The notes under the pieces were generated by a model, which saw nothing but the letters and a program-made list of their open reading frames with translations, had not been told where the DNA came from and searched no databases. From NCBI GenBank assembly GCA_023394875.1, contig JAEXAB010000001.1:452567-516566 (forward strand): DNA of 64,000 nucleotides, written 5' to 3'. This document shows positions 23,571 to 33,099 of the stretch, piece by piece (the first letter of the stretch is position 1; every line of letters starts with the position of its first letter). A program made the translations under genes and the position numbers. Origin of the DNA: Bacillota bacterium (lineage in GTDB: Bacteria; Bacillota; Clostridia; Christensenellales; DTU072).

Positions 23571-26483
23571 ATGTTAACCGTAAAGAACCTCACAAAAATT
23601 TACCAACCCAAAAAGGGTTTACCCGTAACCGCGCTTGATAACGTATCGTTGACCTTTCCCGATAATGGAATGGTCTTTTTGCTTGGTAAATCAGGCAGCG
23701 GCAAATCAACGCTTCTAAATTTGATCGGCGGATTGGACGATTACACTTCGGGAGAAATAATAATAAAAGGCAAATCGTGTAATGACTTTAAGCAAAGTGA
23801 TTATAACTCCTATCGGAACACCTTTATCGGTTTTATCTTTCAGGAATTTAACGTTTTAGAAGAATATAACGTAGGAAAGAATATTTCGCTTGCATTGGAA
23901 ATACAGGATAAAACCGCTCCCAAAGAGGCAGTCGAATCGGTTATGGAAATCGTTGACCTTGATAAATCCTATTTTGAACGCAAAATATCCGAACTTTCGG
24001 GCGGACAAAAACAAAGGGTAGCTATAGCCCGCGCGCTTATAAAAAATCCCGACATTATATTAGCGGATGAACCTACCGGCGCGTTGGATTCCGCCACCGG
24101 CAAGCAAGTTCTGGAAACCCTAAAAAGAGTTTCCAAAGAAAAACTAGTAATAGTCGTCTCCCACGACAGAGACAACGCCGTAACTTACGGCGACAGAATA
24201 ATAGAGCTTGCCGACGGAAAAATAATTTCCGACAGAATAACTGCTTCTATTCTTGATACACCGCCCGAAAGCATAAAAGAATACGTCGATGACGGCTTAG
24301 CTTTGAAAAAAATCAGATTGCCCCTCAAAATGGCTATTAAAATGGGTCTTTCGGCTTTGACCGTAAAAAGGGCAAGGCTGGCTTTTTCTATAATTCTTTC
24401 TGTTATAGCTTTTATCGCATTCGGCTTGAGCTGGACTGCGTCGGCTTATGACTTAAATGCGGCGGAAATGAAAACTCTTATTAAGAACGGAGAAAATACC
24501 GTATTAATAAAATCTTTCGTCGAAGGCGGTAATTCTTTGCTAACCCCTATAACAAAGGATAGAGGTTCGGGCTTTACCCCCGAAGAAATAGCAGAAATAG
24601 AACGAATAACCGGCAACAAAACGCTGAAAGTTTATGAACAAAAAGAAGCATATGAAAATATTACTTATTCCTTTTCAGATAGTCTTGCCAAGAATCCTAA
24701 ATCTATTTATTATACCGATCATTTATCCGGATTTCTGGAAGTACCTGCCGAAAGCGACGCCAATCTGATTGCGGCAGCTGCAGGAAGCCGGCTGCCTGAA
24801 AAAGGCAATATTAATGAAATCGCTATTTCTAATTACGTTGCCGACAGCTTTGTGGAATTAGGATTAATATACAATAATTATAGAAAATATATTTCCGGAT
24901 ATGAAGATCTTTTGGGTGAAAAAATAGCTTTGAAACGTAGCGATTTCGGATTTTATAAGCCTCATGAAATGACCATAGTGGGCGTTTATAAGACGGACGT
25001 TAATAATGAAAACTATTATTCATTAAAAGAAAAAGCCAATGCCAATTCACTGGACATGTCCTTTCTTTCCGCTATGGAAAATATGATTATAACTATGGGC
25101 TACGTCACCGAAAATTTCCGTTTCCCGAAATTATCTGCGGATTTGGATGCCGACAATTTAACTTTCCCAGATTGGACCTTTAAAATGTCGGGTGCTGCAG
25201 AAAGAACGTTTTATTTGAGTACTCATAGTATTCTGGAATCTTCAAATTATATTTATTTCGGGAAAAATATATCGGAACTGGCCGAAGACGAAATTGTTTT
25301 GAGCAAGTATATACTTGATCCTTCTGATTCCATAAATATAGAAGAGCTTCTTGACGAACTCGGCGATGACAAGAAAATAACTATATATCATGACCTTGTA
25401 AAAGTCGGTGAATACAAGGTTGCAGGCATTTACAGCCGAACAGCTCAAGAAATTCTGTATTTGTCCGACACCTTGTATAATTTGTTTCTTGAAAAAAATA
25501 ATTCCGACGAATATAGCCTCAAAATCAACAGCGGTTTATACGTATGTGCCCCGGAAAACAGCGCAAAATACTTCTCAATAAATAAAATATTGAAAGCATC
25601 GGCTTACGATTTGTCGAAAATGAATATTTATTGGGGGGAAAGCGGCATTCCGAAAACCACGTTAGCCGATAACGAAATTATTCTGAATGCCAACTGCTTT
25701 GTCGATTACTCTAACCTGCAAGGCAACCTTGACTTTATAAAAGCCTTTGATGAGAGTGAAAAAAATGTTAAGTTCGGAAAATATCTATGGAATACACTAG
25801 GGAATCAACCGTTCATTCAGATTGTTAACGGTGTTGAGTTAAAAGTGGTCGGCATTTTGTTTGATATTGATTTTACTAATTCAATTTTCAGCGACAACGC
25901 CTTTAATGCTGCCGTGAATATAATATCCAAACCATTTAAAATTCTTATAAAGTTATCGGATAGTCAAAAAAAGAATAACGAACTTCTCAAATTTCTCAGT
26001 TCGGAAAATGACGTAGGAAACGGTCTTTATTCCACAGTCAGATTTTTCAGCTCTTCAAACGTTCTTCTTGAGAATGCATATTTCTATTTGAAGCTGTTCA
26101 GAAGGACACTTTTATACGTTTCGTTGGGTATAAGCATATTCGCCGGATTATTGCTTATGAATTTTATCGGAGTAAGCATAGTAAATAAGAAAAAAGAAAT
26201 AGGTGTATTGCGTGCCATAGGCGCAAGCGGAAAGGACGTTTTTAAGGTCTTCCTGAGCGAAGGGTTGTTTATAGGATTGATTAATTTTGTTATCTCATAC
26301 GTTGTTTTGATTATTTTAAGCGTGGTTATAAACCATAAAGCCACCATAACAATACTGATGCCGGGAATAATTGAGGCGGCCCTCATGCTTGCCCTGTCCA
26401 TAGTAGTGGTTGTTTTGGCTACTCTTGCGCCGATACTTAAAATAGCAAGGAAGAAACCGATTGACGCGATAAACAACAGATAA
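23571..26483 (+). CDS. MacB/FtsX-type ABC transporter, ATPase fused to permease
   Basis: A 970-residue single-chain half transporter. The N-terminal ATPase (residues 1-225) has Walker A GKSGSGKST near 40, signature LSGGQ near 141 and Walker B ILADEPTG near 163. A first membrane helix near 280-300 is followed by about 550 residues of extracytoplasmic domain, then three helices in the last 120 residues (typical FtsX/MacB permease order, with VNKKKEIGVLRAIGA). Such proteins export or extract peptides and lipoproteins, or confer resistance to membrane-active compounds; this one's substrate is unknown. The start at 23571 follows GGGGGAAATC. The earlier ATG at 23511 lies in the preceding terminator. 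Its place behind PadR-HAAS-DUF4097 suggests membrane-stress-controlled expression. Confidence 0.9.
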   Translation: MLTVKNLTKIYQPKKGLPVTALDNVSLTFPDNGMVFLLGKSGSGKSTLLNLIGGLDDYTSGEIIIKGKSCNDFKQSDYNSYRNTFIGFIFQEFNVLEEYNVGKNISLALEIQDKTAPKEAVESVMEIVDLDKSYFERKISELSGGQKQRVAIARALIKNPDIILADEPTGALDSATGKQVLETLKRVSKEKLVIVVSHDRDNAVTYGDRIIELADGKIISDRITASILDTPPESIKEYVDDGLALKKIRLPLKMAIKMGLSALTVKRARLAFSIILSVIAFIAFGLSWTASAYDLNAAEMKTLIKNGENTVLIKSFVEGGNSLLTPITKDRGSGFTPEEIAEIERITGNKTLKVYEQKEAYENITYSFSDSLAKNPKSIYYTDHLSGFLEVPAESDANLIAAAAGSRLPEKGNINEIAISNYVADSFVELGLIYNNYRKYISGYEDLLGEKIALKRSDFGFYKPHEMTIVGVYKTDVNNENYYSLKEKANANSLDMSFLSAMENMIITMGYVTENFRFPKLSADLDADNLTFPDWTFKMSGAAERTFYLSTHSILESSNYIYFGKNISELAEDEIVLSKYILDPSDSINIEELLDELGDDKKITIYHDLVKVGEYKVAGIYSRTAQEILYLSDTLYNLFLEKNNSDEYSLKINSGLYVCAPENSAKYFSINKILKASAYDLSKMNIYWGESGIPKTTLADNEIILNANCFVDYSNLQGNLDFIKAFDESEKNVKFGKYLWNTLGNQPFIQIVNGVELKVVGILFDIDFTNSIFSDNAFNAAVNIISKPFKILIKLSDSQKKNNELLKFLSSENDVGNGLYSTVRFFSSSNVLLENAYFYLKLFRRTLLYVSLGISIFAGLLLMNFIGVSIVNKKKEIGVLRAIGASGKDVFKVFLSEGLFIGLINFVISYVVLIILSVVINHKATITILMPGIIEAALMLALSIVVVVLATLAPILKIARKKPIDAINNR

Positions 26484-26484
26484 A

Positions 26485-26516
26485 CAAAAAACCTCCGAAA
26501 ATTTCGGAGGTTTTTG
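26485..26516. terminator. Bidirectional terminator
   Basis: The perfect stem AAAAACCTCCGAAA/TTTCGGAGGTTTTT, with almost no loop, lies between the convergent ABC and nhaC genes. Confidence 0.88.
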
Positions 26517-26530
26517 TTTGTTTTATTAGG

Positions 26531-28099
26531 TTATTTTTTCTTCTTGAAAATTCCTGCTAAACTTGCGCTGAAATTGTCCAGTTTGCCTTTTTTGTCTAAT
26601 ACCTTTATTCCCATAAGTAGGGCTATTAATAAGCCTGCCGATACAAAGAAGGTAATTGCCCAGCTTGCCCAGTATGGAAGAGAGCTTGTAGCTCCGCCGA
26701 TTAGGTAACCGACAAAGCATACAGCCGCTACCGTTAAGGCATAAGGAAGCTGAGTGTTTACGTGGTCAACGTGGTTGCATTGCGCTCCTGCGCTTGCCAT
26801 AATGGTGGTATCGCTGATAGGAGAAACGTGGTCGCCGCAAACAGCGCCGGCAAGAACAGATGATACGCTTACGATAAACAGCGTGGTATCGGTAGCCAAG
26901 AAAGCGGTAGCTATGGGTAGTAATAAAGCGAACGTTCCCCAAGAAGTACCGGTTGAGAAACCGATAAACAAGGAAACCACAAAGAATATAGCGGGTATAG
27001 CCCAGCCTAAAGACGCTAGCTTCCCGAATTCGGGCGCCCCTGCAAGATTGAGATAATCCTCACCGTTACAGATTCCGCTTAACGTCCAAGCGAATATCAA
27101 AATCAAAATACTGGGTACCATTGCCTTGAAGCCTTCCACAATGCTTCCTGCAAACTCCTTAAAGGTTACTACCCTGCGTATAATGTAGTAAACAACGGTA
27201 ATAGCAAGCGTAGCTAAACTACCCATTGCCAAAGAAAGAGCGGCGTCACAGTTAGCAAAAGCGTCAATTACATTAACACCGCCGTCAAACAATCCGCCGG
27301 TATAAAGCATAGCAGTTACGCATAATACAATAAGCAATGCAATAGGCAAAATAAGGTCTACAACTTTGCCTCTGGGATTGGGGTTGACTTCTCCGATATC
27401 TCCTGCCGATTTGTCTTCGTTACTGAATAAATCCCCTTTCTCTATAGCGTTCTTTTCAAACTTTCTCATACTTCCGAAATCAAGTTTTGCAACAGACAAG
27501 AAAATCATCATACCGATTGTAAGCCAAGCATACAGATTGAAAGGAATACTCTGTAAAAATACGCTGAAACCATCTACTCCCTCAAGGGAAGATCCTACTG
27601 CCGCAGCCCACGAAGAAATGGGCGCGATAATACAAATAGGCGCTGCTGTGGCGTCAATAAAATAAGCTAATTTTACGCGGCTTATTTTCTTTTTGTCGGT
27701 AACGGGGCGCATAACGTTGCCCACGGTAAGGCAGTTAAAATAGTCATCAACGAAAATTAGACTCCCCAAAAGCATTGTGCTAAGCATTGCACCCTCTCTG
27801 GTTTTTATCTTCTTATCCGCCCAATCGCCGTAAGCCTTGCTTCCGCCTGCCTTGCTGACGAGGATTACCAATATTCCCAAAACTACCAAGAATATAAGTA
27901 TAGAAGCGTTCCAACCGTCGCCGATTTTTGAGGCTAGTACTTCGAAAATCGTTTCTAACGCGCCGATAGGATTGCCTTTGGTAAAAAACATTCCACCCAC
28001 AAAAATTCCTGCAAAAAGGGAGATGTAAACTTGCTTTGTAATTAAAGCCAAAACTATGGCGATAATCGGTGGGACTAAAGCCCACAATGTTGCATCCAT
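26531..28099 (-). CDS. nhaC: NhaC-family Na+/H+ antiporter
   Basis: A 522-residue membrane protein with about 11-12 helices, of the NhaC family that exchanges Na+ (or an organic anion pair) for H+. Typical segments are ALVPPIIAIVLALITKQVYISLFAGI at the start, FVDDYFNCLTVGNVMRP around residue 118, GTSWGTFALLLPIA and AGAVCGDHVSPISDTTIMASAGAQ near 430, which holds the conserved D-H-x-S-P-I-S-D ion-binding motif. Its length fits. The start has AAAAGGAG 13 bases upstream. NhaC relatives also include malate-lactate antiporters, so sodium specificity is inference. It is monocistronic, between two divergent promoters' region and a terminator. Confidence 0.9.
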   Translation of the reverse strand: MDATLWALVPPIIAIVLALITKQVYISLFAGIFVGGMFFTKGNPIGALETIFEVLASKIGDGWNASILIFLVVLGILVILVSKAGGSKAYGDWADKKIKTREGAMLSTMLLGSLIFVDDYFNCLTVGNVMRPVTDKKKISRVKLAYFIDATAAPICIIAPISSWAAAVGSSLEGVDGFSVFLQSIPFNLYAWLTIGMMIFLSVAKLDFGSMRKFEKNAIEKGDLFSNEDKSAGDIGEVNPNPRGKVVDLILPIALLIVLCVTAMLYTGGLFDGGVNVIDAFANCDAALSLAMGSLATLAITVVYYIIRRVVTFKEFAGSIVEGFKAMVPSILILIFAWTLSGICNGEDYLNLAGAPEFGKLASLGWAIPAIFFVVSLFIGFSTGTSWGTFALLLPIATAFLATDTTLFIVSVSSVLAGAVCGDHVSPISDTTIMASAGAQCNHVDHVNTQLPYALTVAAVCFVGYLIGGATSSLPYWASWAITFFVSAGLLIALLMGIKVLDKKGKLDNFSASLAGIFKKKK

Positions 28100-28134
28100 A
28101 TAATATTTACTCCTTTTGTAATTAATCGTAGGTT

Positions 28135-28163
28135 ATTTTATCATTATTTTCGTAACTGCACAA
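28135..28163 (-). promoter_or_regulatory. Promoter of nhaC
   Basis: On the minus strand, TTGTGC (28163-28158) and TAAAAT (28140-28135) are 17 bp apart, 36 bases ahead of the nhaC start. Confidence 0.6.
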
Positions 28164-28219
28164 TACATTTTTCGCATTTTCTTCTATTTTTTTACAAATT
28201 TCGCCACCGATATTATCTA

Positions 28220-28248
28220 TTGTCATTGTTTTTTAATTGTGATATAAT
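28220..28248 (+). promoter_or_regulatory. Promoter of the MBG surface-protein gene
   Basis: TTGTCA (28220-28225) and a perfect TATAAT (28243-28248) are 17 bp apart, 36 bases ahead of the ATG at 28285. Confidence 0.75.
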
Positions 28249-28284
28249 ATTTAACATACTTTAATAAGTAATATATGGAGCCAT

Positions 28285-31200
28285 ATGACACGTAAAACAG
28301 CATTAAAATCAATAATTTTGGGAGTGGTTTTTTTACTGCTTATTTCTTCTCTTGCTTTTTTACCCCAAATAAAAAACGACAATACTTCCGCCAAAATATT
28401 AAAAAGTCCGGAAGATTCGGTTACTCCCCAGCTTGTGGAGGACTTTTCTTTGGCAAGCACAGGGGATATCCCTTGCGCTTTTACCCGCAATAAGCTTCCT
28501 TACCAAACTTTTGCCGGCTTCGGCGATTGGGAAATACGTGACCTTTTTTCGGGTAACGCCGCATATTATACGGTAGACGAAAGCTTAGGATCGGTTTATT
28601 CGGCTTCGGCTTTGCTTACTACGCCCAGACTAGACTTAGCTGATAACGAATATACCTTAACTCTTGACTATTTTAGTGAGCGCGAAATAGAATTCCCTAA
28701 CTTTTTGAGCATATACACCAGCCACGACGGCAATAAATATCAAAAAATACATTCCGAAAAAGTTTTTTTTACCGAAAACGCCTTTAAGCAAATACAATTG
28801 GAGCTTCCAAAAAACTTCAAATATATCCGCATAGAAGCAAAAGTTTACTCCGATTGGTCGGGCGATAACGGCATTTACTTGGACAATATCGGTCTTGCCG
28901 CCAAAAACAGCTATGATTTAAGTGAAGTTGATTTTGACGTAGAAATAGCACCTAATCAGACTTTTGTATACGATGGAGAAGAAAAAGTCCCTGCCTTTAC
29001 CCTTACTCCTAGTGTTGAAGAGGCAAAATATTATTACTATTCTTACGTCACTGTAGACAGTAACACCGATATTTTTGGAGAGATAAACGCGTATTTAGTA
29101 GGCAATTATTTTTTCCACGTAGCAATTTTTGACATTCAAAACAACCTGATTGAGGTGTTTACCGAAGAATTTGAAATTGAAAAAGCCGAACTTAATATAG
29201 ATATGACTAAGCTCTATTATCTTGTTTACGATAATTGGGCATTTTTCTATAATCTGCCACTATATGATACAAACGGCAATGCGGTAACGGAAATAGAGGT
29301 TTCGGAAATAGAGTATGTAAAAGAAATTAACTCCGTTCCCTCATATTATACTATGCCTGCTATTGACACCACACCCGAAGAGGTCTTTTCCTTTTATTTC
29401 CGAATAAGCGGAGGAGATAATTACAATGATTATACATCGGACGCTATTACTTTGGGAGAAACGCGTTTTTCGGGTAATTACCTGTTTTTCAACACCCAAC
29501 AGACGGCGCAGTATTCGGGAGAGGCTTTGGATATCGACTATGTTTTCTTTGGTTTGGTAGGAAACGACATCGAAAATCAAATTTTACTTGACCCGCCTAC
29601 CGAAGATTTTTCCGTTGTTTACACACAAAACGGTACCCAAACAACTCCCATAAACCCGGGAGAATATATAGCTACCCTAACATACAATACCGCTAGTTTT
29701 GAAATTAACTTTACCGTTACCAAAAAGAGTATTTCCTATGCCGATTATATCGGTCAATCGTTGGACAAATACTACGATGGAAGCGATATGCTAATCTATA
29801 CCCACAAAGTAAATCCCGAAGATACGCACTATGTGACTACTGCGTCGGAAACCATTCTTCCTCACGATTTTGTTCTCACAAACGTCACTAACGATGACGA
29901 TGTTTTCTTAAATGTTACTAAAGCAAGATACTCTTTCAATTACGGCAGAGTGACGGTTTTGCTGGAAGGTCTTTCTTTAGGTGGAGCGGATAGCGATAAA
30001 TACGAGCTTGACAATAACTTCTCCACTTATTTTGACGGCGTTGACTTTATGATATACCCCACTTCCTTGAGTCTAGCGCCCCATACCGACAACAGCAACG
30101 TTTTAATTATTAAAGATAAAGTTTATGACAGCGTCCTTGATGCCGAAATCGACTTCGAAGCTTTGGAAAGTATCTATGGTGATTTGTCTCTTTGCCCTGT
30201 AAAATTCTATGGGCTTGCCGAAGAAGACTCTATCGATATAACAAAACTTACCGCTGTCTTCCGCCAATCATACGCAGGGGAAATGCCTGTGGACCTTTAT
30301 TTAGAAGATCCTACTATGGTTGATAGATATAGCAACCAAATTTCTCTCAATGCTTTGCATACTCCCCTAACAGGCACTATACTTCCTATGGAATTGGAAA
30401 TTGATATCCCTTCTTCCGATATAGAGCTTGCCCCGAAGATTTATTCGGGCAATACCGTTGCCGAAGTTACTATAAATTCTTGCCAATTCAATACCCCGGT
30501 TAATCTCCTTGACAACATAGCAATAAACGGAGAGGGACAGAGTACTTTCAAAGTTGTTTTCGCTTCGGCTAATTTTTCTCAGGCTAACGTGGGTAATAAC
30601 TTAGACGTAACAGTCTCAAACATAGAATTTTCTTTATTGGACCCTACATACAGCAATTATTTAAGAAACTACCGCATAAAAGATTTGGTGTTGAGCGGAG
30701 ATATTACCCCTAAACAGCTGATTATAAACACCGAACATATCCGCATAAACCAGTCAAGCTTCATACCCGAAATAAACGTAAATCCGCTAGGGATTTCCAC
30801 CAATTCTACGTACTATGCCTCTCAAAGCGACGCTATTAATATGACTAACCCTTTGCCCAACGCGCCTAGCGCGGCAGGCGATTATTATATAAGAGTTTCT
30901 ACCTTCGACAGCAATTATTATATTGCAGGCGGGTATGCTTTAGTTACTCTGACTATTGTTCCGTCCAATCAGAAAGTCAACCAAAATTTAGTTTTTGAAG
31001 GAATATCCTCTTACGTTTCGGGAAACACGATTACTATCGTTAGGGGCGGAAAGTTTATTCCTAAGGCTGTTTCTTATACGTTAAACGGTGAAAGAACCAA
31101 TCTTACCGTCACTTATGCCGTATCGGGCAATTCCTCACTGTTTACATTCAGTAACGACGTTTTTACCGCTCTTTCTGCGGGTACCGTAAATATAATTGCT

Positions 31201-33072
31201 TCGCAAAGCGGAAATGATTTTTATAACGTCGCAACATCCTCTCTTAACGTAAATATCGTGGATTATTCTCTTGATTTACAAAACATAACCCCTAATTCCA
31301 CAGCCTATTGCGGAGATCCTTTGCCTATGCTTAACGGCTCCGTTTTGGTTAACGGCATTGGGTACACCGCTAGCTTTACCGCCGTAGACAGTGTGGCAGA
31401 ATACCAGAAGAACTCTTATATTTATTCGGTTACTTTTGCCGACACTTACGCAGGTAAATATGATGTAACCTATGCCTTGACGCCAACAAGAGCAAAACTT
31501 CACGTAAATATACCCGATAGTATCACCAGAGGTTTTTATCAGACAACGGATTTTATAAATATCGTATCTTTGCAGATAGAAAAGAACGGCGTAAGCACCC
31601 CCGTTCCTTTGGATAGTTATAATACCTTTGGTCTTGATTTCCAATTGAATTTTGAAGAATTAACTTTGCTACCTAATTATTATACGGTAAGTTTATTGGG
31701 TGTTGGCGATTATACGATGGATATAACGGCGCAGCAAAATTTCGAAATAATTCCATCACGCCATAGTTTCATTCTTAATATAGAAAAGAGCGCCATTACC
31801 GTAAAAGCTCCTATCCTTACCAAATATTACGGTCAGCAAAATCCACAGCTTGTAGTAAATTCGGTGGCTATAGACGGTAATTTCCTGTCCGAAGACTTGC
31901 TTGTTTTCCGCGAAAGTATGCATTCTGTTATTTTCTGCGGTCTCCGCTCTCCTGTGGGAAGCTATTTAATTAATACTTACTTCATTTTCGATGACCCTTC
32001 CATAGAAGAAAAATACGATTTTTATTTCCTTGAAAGTTATATCAAGGTATTGCCCAATGCCATAACTATCAGCACAAATTCGGCTTATAGCGTATACAAT
32101 ACTCCTCTTTCTAATTATTCTATATCGATAAACGGGCTTAACCTTATTGAAGACTATGATTATTTAAGTAGTTACGTTACTTCCTCCCTGACCGGAGTAA
32201 CGCCGCTTAGCAACGTAGGTTCTTATACCGTTTTGGTGGATTACTTCGGTCTCGACAGTAATTATAACGTAACGGTAGCAAACGGCGTTTATACCATAAA
32301 CCCCGCAACGTTTAGCGGAATGTATCTGAATAACGCCTCTTTCCTTTATGACGGTAAGAAACATAATATAAACCTTGTTTATAATAGCGAACAATGGCCG
32401 GAAATTAACGTTGTATACAATATGCGCGACGTCATTGCGGTAGGAGTATATAACGTTACGGCAACGGTAAGTATGTTAAATTACGCAACGCAGACTTTCA
32501 GCGCCAAGCTTACAATAAACAGTCTGAACATTTCCTCCTCAAATACCGTAAACAAGGCGGAAATAACTGATATCTCCGAAAATCCGCAAGGCTTTAGCCC
32601 TGATGTCACTTTGACTTTGGTTACTTCGCAAAAACCGGGAATCACTGAAGCGGTAAATTCCATGTTAAAAAGCTATCCTACCATGCAGGAAAAAGTCTTA
32701 GGTATATACGATCTTACTTTGCTTTATAACAATTCTCCTCTGCCTACAGAAAACAAGCCTTATAGAGTAAAAATTACTATAAGCGGAGTAACTTCTCCTA
32801 CAAATATACGAATTTTAGCCAGTGTGGATAACGCATTAACCGAAGTGGAATATACCTTTGAAAACGGCGCTTTTATATTCGAAACCGATTCTTTAAGCGG
32901 TATTGCCGTACTGAAAACTACGCAAATAACCGAATCCCGTTTAAGTACAATAGTAGTTGCCGTCATTTTTGGTCTTGTAGTAATGTTGATGCTCGCCCTA
33001 ATTATAAGCGTATCTTCCAGGAATAAAAAAGCTAAGATTAGGAGCAGAAAGCGTCACCACAAATGGTCGTAA
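28285..33072 (+). CDS. Large MBG-repeat surface protein with jelly-roll head
   Basis: A 1,595-residue exported protein. Residues 8-28 form a signal or anchor helix. About residues 50-215 form a cleaved-adhesin or jelly-roll-like domain (FAGFGDWEIRDLFSGNAAYY, IYLDNIGLAA). Then come roughly ten MBG/Ig-like beta repeats, seen as recurring openings of the type V-Y-D-G, Q-Y-S-G, K-Y-Y-G-Q-Q-N-P and L-Y-D-G-K-K. A Big-2-like unit (VSGNSSLFTFSNDVFTALSAGTVNIIA) sits near 945. The C-terminus has a membrane helix (TIVVAVIFGLVVMLMLALIISV) and a very basic cytosolic tail (RSRKRHHKWS). It lacks an LPxTG sortase signal, so it is membrane-anchored. A role in adhesion or glycan contact is inference. Its own promoter lies at 28220-28248. 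Confidence 0.82.
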   Translation: MTRKTALKSIILGVVFLLLISSLAFLPQIKNDNTSAKILKSPEDSVTPQLVEDFSLASTGDIPCAFTRNKLPYQTFAGFGDWEIRDLFSGNAAYYTVDESLGSVYSASALLTTPRLDLADNEYTLTLDYFSEREIEFPNFLSIYTSHDGNKYQKIHSEKVFFTENAFKQIQLELPKNFKYIRIEAKVYSDWSGDNGIYLDNIGLAAKNSYDLSEVDFDVEIAPNQTFVYDGEEKVPAFTLTPSVEEAKYYYYSYVTVDSNTDIFGEINAYLVGNYFFHVAIFDIQNNLIEVFTEEFEIEKAELNIDMTKLYYLVYDNWAFFYNLPLYDTNGNAVTEIEVSEIEYVKEINSVPSYYTMPAIDTTPEEVFSFYFRISGGDNYNDYTSDAITLGETRFSGNYLFFNTQQTAQYSGEALDIDYVFFGLVGNDIENQILLDPPTEDFSVVYTQNGTQTTPINPGEYIATLTYNTASFEINFTVTKKSISYADYIGQSLDKYYDGSDMLIYTHKVNPEDTHYVTTASETILPHDFVLTNVTNDDDVFLNVTKARYSFNYGRVTVLLEGLSLGGADSDKYELDNNFSTYFDGVDFMIYPTSLSLAPHTDNSNVLIIKDKVYDSVLDAEIDFEALESIYGDLSLCPVKFYGLAEEDSIDITKLTAVFRQSYAGEMPVDLYLEDPTMVDRYSNQISLNALHTPLTGTILPMELEIDIPSSDIELAPKIYSGNTVAEVTINSCQFNTPVNLLDNIAINGEGQSTFKVVFASANFSQANVGNNLDVTVSNIEFSLLDPTYSNYLRNYRIKDLVLSGDITPKQLIINTEHIRINQSSFIPEINVNPLGISTNSTYYASQSDAINMTNPLPNAPSAAGDYYIRVSTFDSNYYIAGGYALVTLTIVPSNQKVNQNLVFEGISSYVSGNTITIVRGGKFIPKAVSYTLNGERTNLTVTYAVSGNSSLFTFSNDVFTALSAGTVNIIASQSGNDFYNVATSSLNVNIVDYSLDLQNITPNSTAYCGDPLPMLNGSVLVNGIGYTASFTAVDSVAEYQKNSYIYSVTFADTYAGKYDVTYALTPTRAKLHVNIPDSITRGFYQTTDFINIVSLQIEKNGVSTPVPLDSYNTFGLDFQLNFEELTLLPNYYTVSLLGVGDYTMDITAQQNFEIIPSRHSFILNIEKSAITVKAPILTKYYGQQNPQLVVNSVAIDGNFLSEDLLVFRESMHSVIFCGLRSPVGSYLINTYFIFDDPSIEEKYDFYFLESYIKVLPNAITISTNSAYSVYNTPLSNYSISINGLNLIEDYDYLSSYVTSSLTGVTPLSNVGSYTVLVDYFGLDSNYNVTVANGVYTINPATFSGMYLNNASFLYDGKKHNINLVYNSEQWPEINVVYNMRDVIAVGVYNVTATVSMLNYATQTFSAKLTINSLNISSSNTVNKAEITDISENPQGFSPDVTLTLVTSQKPGITEAVNSMLKSYPTMQEKVLGIYDLTLLYNNSPLPTENKPYRVKITISGVTSPTNIRILASVDNALTEVEYTFENGAFIFETDSLSGIAVLKTTQITESRLSTIVVAVIFGLVVMLMLALIISVSSRNKKAKIRSRKRHHKWS

Positions 33073-33099
33073 ATAATATGTTGATAAAGGCGTAGTAAA

